Position numbers and translations under genes: made by a program | The notes under the pieces: model-generated | What the model was told of the DNA's origin: nothing | What the model saw: only the letters and a program-made list of their open reading frames with translations | Databases searched by the model: none | Assembly (NCBI RefSeq): GCF_033568475.1 | Contig: NC_133123.1 | Span: forward strand, 191,924,821-191,988,820 | Source of the DNA: Henckelia pumila | Lineage: Eukaryota; Streptophyta; Magnoliopsida; Lamiales; Gesneriaceae | Direction of reading: 5' to 3' | Length of the DNA stretch: 64,000 bases | Part shown: positions 37,401 to 47,239 of the stretch, in pieces | Layout of the letters: each line of letters begins with the position of its first letter | Position numbering within the stretch: the stretch's first letter is position 1

Positions 37401-40287
37401 TCAATATTGAGAAAAAATATTAAAAATAAATTTATTAATATAAATAAGTCATTGATAATTATTGATTGAAGAGAGAATAACCTTTAGCCACTATTAGAAA
37501 TATAATACATATGAAAATTATTGTGTATAAAATTATTGGTCACTGATTAGTAAACTAATTAGGTCAAATTTTCTGTTATTTTTACTTAAAAAAATTTGTG
37601 CCATTAGTAGTCAATGACCCTTCATTTTTTTTCACCCATCACAAAGTAAAATATTTTACAATATAAAAATATTGTGACTAAATATTGTGTGTGAAATTTT
37701 ATATTATATATTATACATAATCTATCAATAATTAATTTTGAGATGATAATTGAATATAAATGAAAAATTAAATACACCTTCATTACTCATGATGCAATAA
37801 ATAACTCTTTAAGGTTTGACTAAAATCTTAATCCCTTTTTTGTCCATGTTTTTTATCTCATTTTCTCATAATTGCCCATACATATTTTTTGATCCATACA
37901 CAATTTGAGGGACAATTAAAAAATTTTGCCCCATCATTCATACTTTTATAGTAGAAATTTTTCATAATTGCCCATACATATTTTTGGATCCATACACAAT
38001 TTGAGGCAAAGCTATAAATCACAATGAAAAAACTTTGTCCATCATTCATGCTTTTATAGTAGAGTAGATGTTTTTACCTCATTTTTCCATAATTTGACCA
38101 TACATATTTTTTTGATCCATACACAATTTGAGGGCAAAGTTATAAATTCACAATGAAAAAACTTTGTCCATCATTCATACTTTTATAGTAGAGATAGATG
38201 TTTTTACCTCAATTTTCCATAATTTGCCCATATATTTTTTGATCTATACAAAATTTGAGGGCAAAGTTATAAATTCACAATGAAATTTTTTTGCCATCAT
38301 TCATACTTTAATAGTAGAGATAAATTGATCCATACACAATTGAAGACAAAATTATAAATTCACAATGAAAAAACTTTGCACATCATCCATACTTTTACAA
38401 TAGAGAGATAGATAATTCCCCTTTTCTCTTCCCCAAGTCACTGTTTCTAGAACTCTCTACATTAGGCTCAATTTATTTAGGCTCATGACAAACTTGATTC
38501 TTGACTAATTAGATCCACTAAACTTAGGTTCCCAACACCTAGCAATAATTTTAACGGAATCATATCTTAGTTGTTATTCTTTTCTTGGGAATTGTTTCAA
38601 ATTAATACTTGAAAAGTTGATTATGTTAGAATTTTGCAGCATGTTCCCCTGAATCTTAAACATATTTGCTCTTTGTTCAAGACATATCTTATCTTATGAT
38701 CTGATTAAAAGTTTCTTTTTTGTTTTTACCATAACAGGCATCTAGAAAACTTGGTTTTCCAGTCCTTTATGGTGATGGCTCCCGTCCAGCAGTTTTGCAG
38801 TCTGCTGGTATCAGTTGCCCCAAAGCTGTGATGGTCACGTATACAGGGAAGAAGAAAACAACCGAGGCTGTTCAGAGGATTCGTCTCGCCTTCCCTGGGG
38901 TAAATCAGTCTGTATTTCAAATCATCCATTTTTATTCTTACTAAAAAAAGGCAACAAATGGGAGTAGGTAGTCCAGATCCGAAATATGTTATATATAAAC
39001 AAAAGTATTTTACGAAGTGGGAGGGAGATGGGATGATCTTTAATAAGTATTTGGAACTACCAAAGCAACAGAATAGCCAATTTACTTGGTCGTGTGTGGA
39101 AGTTGAAAAATCATCCATGTTCTTAATTCCCTGTGGCTTGCTTATTAGTATCTATTGATCGTGAAGATAGGCATGTCAACAGAAATTTACTCGAAGGCTT
39201 TACCCAAGCTTATAGGTTTCGTTTAGTATGTTTTTATTCTTTTTACATTGGGCATCACAGGTTCCTATATATGCTTGGGCTCGGGACATGATGCACCTTT
39301 TAGATTTGAAGAAAGCGGGTGCAACTGATGCAATTCTTGAAAATGCAGAGGTACCCTTATCTCAATTTTTAACAAGGAAGGTTTTAGAATGATGAAGTGT
39401 TCAGACTCTGGTTTTATTGATTTTTGCAGTCAAGCTTACAGCTGGGCTCCAAGCTTTTGAAGGGACTCGGTGTTATGTCTGATGATGTTAGCTTTCTGAG
39501 CCAGCTTGTGCGAGATTCGATGGAGTTACAAGCTCAAGACGCATTAGAAAGGACTGATGATCCAAAGGTCATGAAGCCAATGCAGGTACTTAATCACTGG
39601 AACACACATCACACCTATCTCGCAGATGCTCAAACTTCTAGAAGAAGTGGTTGTAGCATGATATCAGAACTAGTGTGCAAATCCCTTTTATATTCGGTTG
39701 AATTGGTTTTTGGATGATTTTTCTGGGTTTTTTTCGCACAACACTTGCTTGACATCGACGCATATGCCGTAAATATTAAGTTTAGACATGCATTCCCTGG
39801 TGGTTTTCAACTAAGGAGCATTTTAAGTGGAAAAGTTTACGGATCATCTCTCATAGCTTGAGCTTTAGGGAAACCTGTTTCTAGAAACACTCCCTAGAAT
39901 TTTTGAATATTTTCCGCTTGAAAATTTGCAAGGATGGCAGCTTCTGATGTACTAATTACTATTGTGCTATTACTTTTGTATACAAGCTTAATGCACTAAT
40001 TTTTAACGAGACTTGATTGTTTTTGAAAGATGAGAGTGGTGGACTCAATGGGATCACCTCCCTATTCTAATGAAGATGGACCACGGAGGATTAAACGAGC
40101 AAATGAAGACATCACATTGGACTCACCCACGACTACAAATCAATCCTACGACAGCGAGCTTGACTTGAATGATGAAGCTGCTAAAGGCGTCTTGTACTGT
40201 GAAATTGATGCAGAAAACAATACACAATCTCACGTCGAAGGAGTCTACATGAAGAATCCAGTAGGTGTCACCAGTGAGGATACTTAG
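16439..40287 (+). CDS. KEA3: K+ efflux antiporter 3, thylakoid K+/H+ exchanger (18 coding exons)
   Basis: CPA2-family antiporter of the thylakoid membrane that exchanges K+ for H+ and relaxes the proton gradient when light falls. Exons: 16439-16834, 17214-17315, 18329-18409, 19436-19537, 20295-20372, 30665-30733, 30904-30954, 31040-31153, 31242-31343, 31624-31758, 33798-33979, 34060-34195, 34575-34646, 34722-34820, 38738-38899, 39261-39350, 39430-39585, 40030-40287. All introns are GT-AG, and the frame stays open for 794 codons; Arabidopsis KEA3 is close to this length. Residues 1 to about 95 resemble a transit peptide. The multi-span Na+/H+ exchanger domain runs from about 105 to 510. An RCK/KTN nucleotide-binding domain follows, with GFGQKA at 534-539, then an acidic C-terminal tail. 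An in-frame ATG at 16397 would add 14 residues. Introns 5, 10 and 14 carry transposons and repeats. No exon is damaged. Confidence 0.93.
21245..22806 (-). pseudogene. Element A reverse transcriptase and RNase H (3' half), decayed
   Basis: The minus strand from 22794 down encodes a Copia RT ([20 protein letters not shown] near 22650, YVDD near 22200), then RNase H to 21252 ([24 protein letters not shown]). Frames break near 22150, 21900 and 21600. It once continued from the integrase now at 27697 and beyond. Confidence 0.88.
22812..27691 (+). mobile_element. Young full-length Copia retrotransposon (element B)
   Basis: LTRs 22812-23019 and 27484-27691 are each 208 bp and differ at two positions. 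The target duplication CTTTG is exact (22807-22811 and 27692-27696). The primer site TGGTATCAGAGCC (23020) abuts the 5' LTR, and a purine tract GAGGGGGAG (27475-27483) abuts the 3' LTR. The element is inserted in opposite orientation into the coding region of element A, within KEA3 intron 5. Its LTR starts with TG but ends in TTT rather than CA. Confidence 0.96.
23056..27476 (+). pseudogene. Copia gag-pol polyprotein of element B, single frameshift
   Basis: ATG 23056 follows the primer site. The domains in order are: gag with a UBN2/retrotransposon-gag-type region; CCHC knuckle ([14 protein letters not shown], 23845-23886); aspartic protease (DSGATDHM, about 24150-24173); integrase with HHCC and DDE residues (SDIWG near 24745, RSDNAKDY near 24930); RT (YVDDM near 26525); RNase H (DADYAG near 27013, RSSAESE near 27125). 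The frame is open for about 1245 codons, then a one-base frameshift at 26785-26787 ends it at 26793; the other frame continues intact to 27476. The single lesion fits the near-identical LTRs. Confidence 0.93.
27697..29951 (-). pseudogene. Element A gag end, protease and integrase (5' half), decayed
   Basis: On the minus strand, a CCHC knuckle ([14 protein letters not shown]) lies near 29680-29720, the protease motif DSGASDHM near 29370-29395, the integrase HHCC near 28870-29010 and the integrase core near 28480-28830. The knuckle, protease and integrase regions are separated by stops and frameshifts. The N-terminal two thirds of gag are missing: sequence resembling the primer site (TGGTGTATCAGAGC) runs straight into the late gag text. 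Confidence 0.85.
30153..30664 (+). other. KEA3 intron 5 remainder with a short tandem duplication
   Basis: The non-coding tail of intron 5. Two similar segments near 30285-30330 and 30385-30440 (GTGTTGGGGACT, GTAATA, GCTCAAGTTTAAT) form a diverged ~100-bp tandem repeat. Confidence 0.6.
32160..33580 (-). pseudogene. Chromovirus-type Gypsy integrase fragment in KEA3 intron 10
   Basis: The minus strand reads an integrase zinc finger (H-H-C-C, 33430-33540), an integrase core ([20 protein letters not shown] near 33220), the post-core GPY-like region ([12 protein letters not shown] near 32560-32600) and then a chromodomain-like tail (near 32280-32400), ending about 32160. It carries frameshifts and stops throughout. 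No LTR pair or target duplication was found; its limits are approximate, and it may extend to about 31930. Confidence 0.8.
35140..35170. repeat. C19 homopolymer with C4 runs in KEA3 intron 14
   Basis: 19 C (35140-35158), then T-C4-T-C4-T. The minus strand could form a G-quadruplex. Such a run may also be an assembly or polymerase-slippage artefact in length. Confidence 0.9.
35230..36990. repeat. Diverged ~680-bp tandem duplication in KEA3 intron 14
   Basis: The text from about 35460 to 36060 recurs from about 36140 to 36720 (for example AAATCATAAAATCAAAA at 35694 and 36368, CTTAAATCCTAATAA at 35800 and 36475). Within each unit there is a further partial ~140-bp repeat (GGTGAGGA.. and GGTAAGAAG.. 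/ ACAAGGAGG..). AT-rich and non-coding. Confidence 0.75.
37850..38415. repeat. ~100-125 bp tandem repeats in KEA3 intron 14
   Basis: The phrase CCATACATATTTTT(T)GATCCATACACAATTTGAGG recurs near 37876, 37971, 38098 and 38227, with a partial copy near 38328. Each is followed by similar AAACTTTG..CATCATTCATACTTTTATAGTAGA text. Four to five units, non-coding. Confidence 0.85.
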
Positions 40288-40788
40288 TGGTTTCTGAGGC
40301 GTGTCTAAACCTGAAATCATCGATGTTCCCGTTCGAGGTGTGTAATCACTAATCAGTAATGAGGAGGAGGCTGGAAAATACCAAATTTTGCTGATTTCAG
40401 TAATTTTTGTAACCAAAATACATCGATAATCCAAGAAAGTATTTTGGTTCTGCTCACCTCTGTATATTACAACTTTTCTGATATCAATTCTTTTGTTTTC
40501 GTTGATATACTCGTATATGGGAATCATCCACATGTCAAATATTATTTATCCTGTGGCAGTAGGTCATCCCATCGAGGAAAAAAATTCCAATAAAAGTTAT
40601 ATTTCTTTTTCGTAGTGCCAGTGGAGTAAACCGACATAATCGGTCTATCCACACGACAAATTCAAGAAAATATGTTGCATAACATCTACAATAGAAACTA
40701 CAAAAACAATCGTATCAGAAAACTTAAGCTTGTATGCAAAGAATTTGACATCGATAGAGAGAAATAATCATATTCATCAGCTAAACAA

Positions 40789-42393
40789 TCAATCACCAGA
40801 AACAGTCTTTTGCTTCTTCCATTTGTATGCTGCTTCCAAAATCTTGACGGTCTTTGATTGTTATGTTTCTTCAGGGAAAAGGTATTCGACATACTCCTCG
40901 TATGCTGCGGCCGGCTCATCCTTGGTTTTTACATACCTCCACTTCTTGAGTTTCTTTGGGAGCTTGACACGCACCAAATCCACATTCCCAAGCTCACCAA
41001 AGCTGCTTTCCATGTCCAACCACTCCTCCAAAAGAACCACTCTTTCCTCTGTCAATTCAGGCGCAGAAGTTCTAAAATAGCTAAGGGCTCTTTTGAAAAT
41101 AGCTCGTGCAAGCCGAGCACATTCTCTCTTTTGTTCATTCTTGCTTTCATGTGCATTTGAGTCCCGCGAGTCCTTCTCCACAGCAGATGCCTCAAACTTT
41201 GCATAACTAATCCACACATTCAAGCGTTTGGTGCGTTTCAAAAGCCTCTCATAAAGGGCTCTAGCTCTTTCATATTCAGACTCTGATATTTCAAAGTCAA
41301 TGTAAGCCTTCCACAACACTTGTGGCATATCTAGTGCAGGTTGGTTGATCGCTCGCTCGAAAAGTGCTCTGGCTCGCTCTGTTTCGGCCAAGGACCTCTC
41401 CAACTCAGCAAATTTGCTCCAGACACAAGAGTTCTCAGGTGACCACTCCAAATACTTGTCATACAGCTTCCGACAACGTTCTATGTTCCCAAGCCGCAGC
41501 TCCATCTCAATGTAATTCTTAAATATCTTATCTTTGGGAGCCCTGCCAATCGCTGACCCCAAGATCCGCCGTGCCCGATCAATATCTAACTGACGTATTT
41601 CAAACCGCGCGGCCATCAACCAAATCTTCCCAAACGAAAATTTGTCATGAGGAATCGTCTCGAGGCACGATTTATACAACTCTCTGGTGCGATCCACGTT
41701 CCGTGCATCAAGCTCTTGGTACAAAACATAACTGATCCACAAGTAGATGTATGGCCGCCAATATCGCTTCTTTTGGACTCGAGGAATGTTTGCTATGGCC
41801 CTCTCGTATACATCCTCGATCCTGTTTTGATCTCCTACACTCTCCTCCAACCTAATGTAATCAAACCAAGCGTCGTAATGGCGCGGGTTTTCCCGAACCT
41901 CGTCCTCATACTGCAACCTCCTCTGGGAAGAAACAAAGTTTTTGTAGAGGTCCACCGTGGGGCAGAGCTGTTGAGCAGGCATCCACTCCATCCACCGCTC
42001 AAAGACCCGCCTCGCGGCAGCCGCATTTCCCAGCATCTCCTCCATGTGGATATAGTCGCGCCACAATCGATTCACTTGTGGCAACAAGAGAGTGGCGCGA
42101 TCGAAAACATTCCTGGCGTGATTCACAAACTGACCCCTCATCTCGAAATTGGCGTACTCCAACCATAGTTTAGAATCTCGATAATCCACTCCCAAAGCTC
42201 GTTCCCAGACGGACCTAGCGCGAGTGAAGTCCTTCTGGGACTCCTCCCACTTGGCATATGTCACCCACACCCCCCGAAATCTTTGGACACGGTCTTCGAA
42301 TTCCTCGCGTTTGCGGAGGCGGTAATCGCTTAGCTCGGTGTTGTTCTTGATTCGGGTATGTCTGCTGGGTAAGTTTCGGTCCTCTTCCGCCAT
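40789..42393 (-). pseudogene. Crooked-neck-like (CRNKL1/CLF1) HAT-repeat splicing factor homologue, shortened
   Basis: The full-length family protein is a ~700-aa scaffold of half-a-TPR (HAT) repeats in the Prp19-associated spliceosome. Here one uninterrupted exon from ATG 42391-42393 codes 510 aa with recognisable HAT repeats (WVTYAKWEESQKDFTRARSV, the YDAWFDYIRLEE repeat, ALDMPQVLWKAYIDFEISE). Compared with plant homologues known to me it lacks about 40 residues after the first TRIKN, and about 150 residues of middle repeats before RRLQYEDEV. TAA at 40861-40863 ends the frame, but the next 23 codons in frame still code the conserved tail (KILEAAYKWKKQK) up to TGA 40789-40791. No introns are seen. 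It may be a retrocopy of an aberrant transcript or a decaying paralogue; function is doubtful. Confidence 0.75.
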
Positions 42394-42816
42394 GGTTTGA
42401 AGAAGAAAAATCTGTCCAAGAATGAATTATTTTTTGTAGTAATGCTAAATGGTGAGAAAGTAGAGTGAATCTCAATCTTTAATCCAAATCCAAATCAAAA
42501 TCAAAATCAAAAGAAAGAATCATAGACCAAATCGAAATCTAAACGAAAAAGGATAAAGATGAATATGTGAATCTGGAGGTGGATCTTTTGCTACCTTCCA
42601 TGCAAAGTTTCCGTTGTAAATTGGTTCATGGTTTTAATAAGTGGGTCTAGAAAAACTCGTGTGATGGTCAAGTTTTGCAGTGTCTACATAAGACTAGTGT
42701 GTTATTGAGTTTCAATATAAGTCTTTTGGATTATAAAGAAATATATATTTATCTTTATTTTATCATCTTCAAAAAAGAAAAAAAGTTTTCTATCACCAAA
42801 TTCCCAATATTGTGGA
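42394..42816. other. Upstream region of the CRN-like gene
   Basis: It contains an AAATCAAAATC short repeat near 42485-42510. No second gene and no clear promoter element can be supported. Confidence 0.4.
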
Positions 42817-44869
42817 CACTGGCGGACCTATATGATCCCGAAAAGATGCGACTGCCTCCTCCTAAAATTTTTTTAAAAAATAATAATACATATATAATAT
42901 CATTTTTAAATACTAATTTAATTGTACAACTTTCCTCTTTAAATGGTGTTTGGGAAAGCTTAAAAGCTCTTTGAAACAATTTATAAGCTGTTTTCAAGCT
43001 TTTAAGCTCTCAAATTTTGTTTGACAAATTTTTTTTAAAACAGCTTATAAGCTGTTAAAATAAGTTGTTTGACAGCTTATAAGCAGTTTTTAAAAAAGTA
43101 AGAGGGTGTTTGGCAGAGCTTAAAAGCTCTTTCAAACAGCTTATAAGCTGTTTCAAACAGCTTATAAGCTGTTTTAGAGCTTTTAAGCTCTCAAATTTTG
43201 TTTGGCAAAATTTTTTAACAACAGCGTATAACTGTTTTTAAAAAAGTAAGGGGGATGTACTTTTTTCAAAAAGATCTTATTTTAATATTCTATCTCTCTA
43301 AAATATCCTTGAATATATTCATAAATCTCCATCATATCCTCCACCCATTAAATATTAAATATTATTTTAAAAAAATTTACAAATCACATAAATTTTTCTA
43401 AAGTAAAATATTAAAACAATTTTATATTTTAATACTAAAACTATTTTCGTATATGTATAACTCGAAATATTATTTTCATATAATTATACTCTTTTTGGTA
43501 ATTTTGACAATAAAAAGATCTTATAATACCAAACATATTAAAATCTTTAAGTTGTTTAAAATAAGTTTAGCCAAACACTTTAACAGCTTATTTTTAAAAT
43601 AAGTTCTAACAGCTTATAAGCTCGTAAAATAGCTTTTAAGCTATAGGAGCTTATAAGCTCTTTTTAATAAGCTTAGAATGTACTTTTTTCAAAAAGATCT
43701 TATTTTAATATTTTATCTCTCTAAAATATCATTGACTATTTTCATAAATCTCCATCATATCCTCCACTCATTAAATATTAAATATTATTTTTAAAAAAAA
43801 ATTACAAATCACATAAATTTTTCTAAAATAAAATATTAAAATAATTTTATATTTTAATATAGGTTTATTCTAAAAATATTTTTTTATATGTATAACTTGA
43901 AACATTATTTTCATATAATTATACTTTTTTTGGTAATTTTGACAATAAAAAAATCTTATAATACCAAGCATATCAACAACTTTAAGTTGATTAAAATAAG
44001 TTTACCAAAACACTTTAACAGCTTATTTTTAAAATAAGTTCCAACAGCTTATAAGATCTTAAAATAGCTTTTAAGTTCTAGGAGCTTATAAGCTATTTTT
44101 AATAAGCTTAGCCAAACACTAATAATAAAGAATCACCTCCATTTTCACTACCATGATCAACTTTGAATAAATAACAATAAATACAGATTTAGAGATCACG
44201 ACGAGTTACTGAAAGAAGGACCAATCTTCACTATTATCGCGTTGAAAAGTTTTATGAAGTGACAGATTTACAACTTCGAGAGTTAAACAATCGTTTTAAC
44301 GAGGTGAACACAAATTTGTTGTTATGTTTGATATGTTTTGATCCATAAAATTGTTTTTTACTTATGATGAAGAAAATTTTTTTTTGATTTGCTCAATTTT
44401 ATCATCTGATTTCTCTATAATAACGTTAGTTCATCTTGAACACCAACTTCACAATTCTATTTTTGACATAAGTAGAAATCAATTCTCGGAGGCTATATAA
44501 ATTAACGAGATTGCTAATTATTTAATCAAAAAAACATCAATGATATAATTTGATATATTTACTTTTGAAGTTAACATTGTTATTATTAATTGTAACTGCA
44601 ACTGTAGTGAGCATTTTTTGAATATTCAAAATCATCAAAACATCACTTCATAATCGATTGAGAGATGATATGTAAATAATATTTTGGTATTATATATTGA
44701 GTGAGATATATTTGATACAATTGATAATGAATATATTATTTAGTATTTTCATAGAGTGAAATATGAGAGATTGTAAAATATATAAAGTTAATATATGACA
44801 TTTATTGTACATTTTTCTTTAAGCTATTGAATTCGCCCCATATGATAAAAAATTCTGGGTACACCACTG
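42817..44869. mobile_element. Degenerate hAT element with C-terminal dimerisation remnant
   Basis: The left end CACTGGCGGACC (42817) is matched in inverse by GGTACACCACTG at 44858-44869, resembling the hAT terminus CAGTGGCGGA. Flanks ATTGTGGA (42809-42816) and ATTGTGAT (44870-44877) are an 8-bp target duplication with two changes. On the plus strand near 44215-44330 and 44690-44790 I read remnants of the hAT C-terminal region (a YYRVEKFYEV..LQLRELNNRF block and a DIFDTIDNE block), with stops and frameshifts. The middle has been replaced by palindromic repeats. Confidence 0.7.
42945..44120. repeat. Palindromic AGCTTATAAGCT array with a 423-bp tandem duplication
   Basis: GTGTTTGG(G)..AGCTTAAAAGCTC opens the region (42946, and again at 43106) and AATAAGCTTAGCCAAACACT closes it (44101-44120), so the outer ends are inverted. 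A body beginning ATGTACTTTTTTCAAAAAGATC occurs at 43255 and 43678 (period 423 bp, high identity). CAGCTTATAAGCTG-type palindromes repeat many times. This looks like a MITE that inserted in itself or was duplicated inside the hAT element. Confidence 0.8.
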
Positions 44870-44931
44870 ATTGTGATATCACAAACGGGACTATAGATCC
44901 GACAAAGTAGAGCTGTCGAATAATCCTCTGC

Positions 44932-46090
44932 TGTTATTAGAGAACAAGTTGTTTTGGAACTTACTTGGTTTTGGTGTTGACAAAACTATACAAGATACAT
45001 ATTGAAGTAAACTGCTCTGTCCAATAGCTAAACCGAGTACACAAACTGGACAAGGTAACTAAACTGAGCTAATCAAGCTAAAGTGGATTCAGTTTAGGGA
45101 GCTAAACTAATCAGTGTCCCATAGCTAAAACTGTTCCAGCAAGCCAGACTGAAATCACCAAAACTGAACAGTTACTCAACTATCCAAGATCGCATGATCA
45201 AGATTGAACTCTTTACACCAGTCTACTTTTATGGATAGAGTTTTCTGTACATAGATGACATCACAAAGCTACAGAGCGCCACAGTGTACCTTCGTGTTAA
45301 AAGTACGAGACAACAAATATGAAGAGATAACGACTACTATTTGAATTCAAATTAGAGCTGTTGTAAGAGAACATATAAATAGAGATAAAAGGACGCATAA
45401 AGACTGACCTGGCTCCAAGAAGAACTTACAAACATATTCAAGTCATCAAGAGGTAAACATTAAACTGAACACTTTCAGTCTACCAACAGATATTCATTCG
45501 AGGGGTGAAAATCTTACATTAAAGAATAAGTCAAAGAGCCAAATAACACAAGCACACACATCAAGCATAATCAGATCAGTGAGGATCATTGTTGTGCTGA
45601 GTGTTGAACTTGTAACGAGAGAAATAAGTTGAGGTACTGCAAACCTCATTAAGTAAAGAAACAGTCGCGGACTCTGTTCTTGTAACTAGGAGTTCTGGGA
45701 TAGGCAGTGGGTAAGTCCTAGTCTTGGATCGGACTCTTGAAAATTACTTGTAATAGTAAAATTCTTCTAGTGGATCCTTTCAAGGTGGAAGAATGGGTGA
45801 CGTAGGAGTATTCAAATCTCCGAACATCCAAAAACAAACTCTTGTGCATCTTAATTTCACTCAATCACTTTCACCCACTCACCAAGTAATTTGATCATTA
45901 GTTCAGAATATATTATTCGGCATCATTTCGCACAATATCTTGTTTGCCGATTAATATCGACACCGAGAAAGAAAAAGCTCAGTTGACCAACCTCAACTAA
46001 ACATAACGCAGCAGTTTAAGAGGTAATCAAACTAATTCCCTGTCAATCAACATCAAAACATTTTATCTACTCAGTTAATCGATCATAACA
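44932..46090. mobile_element. Probable solo LTR, 1159 bp
   Basis: It begins TGTTATTAG and ends GATCATAACA, so the ends TGTTAT/ATAACA are inverted as in LTRs. No coding frame is recognised. A TATAAATA-like box lies near 45375. I see no clean 5-bp target duplication. Instead a 17-bp direct repeat (44931-44947 and 46093-46109) spans the left end and the right flank, so the boundaries are uncertain. Confidence 0.45.
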
Positions 46091-46092
46091 AT

Positions 46093-46931
46093 CTGTTATT
46101 AGAGAACAACACCTCACACAAAACGCCCTTGCTTTGCGTGCTACCAATTTATTTTTAAAAAAACTTTTTTTGTTTGTTTGTTTTGTTTTTGGTTGTTTGT
46201 TGTACAGATGGAACGTACTTTCCTTTTGGCAATAACACTACTTTCTTCTTTTGTTTATCTTAGGTTCGTTTTGTTTTGTTTTTTATTTTTCAAAGGTTTC
46301 TTTTTTAAACGTATTCTCAAGATATTAACAAAGTAAAATTCATTTTAATATACGAATTATTTATAATCGACAAATTCATACATTCATATAAAATATTTAA
46401 ATGATTAAGTTGGTACATCATCAAGCTAAAAAAATAAACTTAAACTTATAATAAAATTGCATATCAATTATTTTTAATAAACCAACCATTTTATTTTTCA
46501 AAATTATTTTATCTTATTAATAAAAAAATAAATTTAAATTTATTTAAATTTTATATTATAATAAATAATTTTCTTATTATTTGTATGTTTATAAATAATT
46601 AAATATATAATAAAATTACTTTTTTTACTCTATTTGTATTAGAGTATTAAAATTATAAAATCACATTCTTAAATAAATCATATGTACATATAATATATTT
46701 TAAAAAACTTATAAAAATATAATAAAATATATATTTATTTATTTTTTAATAGTTTATATACCAAAATTATTTTAATTACATTAACATTAAAAAAATTGTA
46801 ATACATTTAAAACGCCACTTTATTAGTCTATACATCAAAAATGAAGGAAACAAAAAATTTAAAAACAAAATTCACAGCTAGCTAAACGGTGGCGTTTTGC
46901 ATGAACAATACCAAGTGCTGTTCTTAGAGAA
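46093..46931. repeat. AT-rich segment with weak 35-bp inverted ends
   Basis: The left phrase CTGTTATTAGAGAAC..ACAAAACGCC (46093-46137) resembles the complement of the right phrase GGCGTTTTGCATG..CTGTTCTTAGAGAACAG (46889-46934). The interior is AT-rich and non-coding. It may be a non-autonomous DNA transposon. Confidence 0.4.
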
Positions 46932-47239
46932 CAGTAGAGGGTCCAGATCCGTTGAATAATAGTTTTGTTAGTCAAACTAATCACGTGAACTTTTCATCAA
47001 ACCAGAGAATACTGTTAACATATAACAGAACCGAGGCCTGTACTAAGTACAGTTTCCTTAAAACAGATTCATCCCATCCGGTGTGTGCTACGAGGATGAC
47101 AACGGACGACTGTTTTCCAAAATACAACGGCAGAACCTTGGAGTCACTTAGCACGAAGTTACTACACAGGCGAACTGATTTATCTGAATGGTATCACCCA
47201 GAAGCTTTGGAAAGAACAGAAGAGTACGAGTTTCAGTAG

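Noticed and set aside
41647..42168. 173-codon plus-strand frame
   Set aside because: It is the antisense shadow of the CRN-like coding region.
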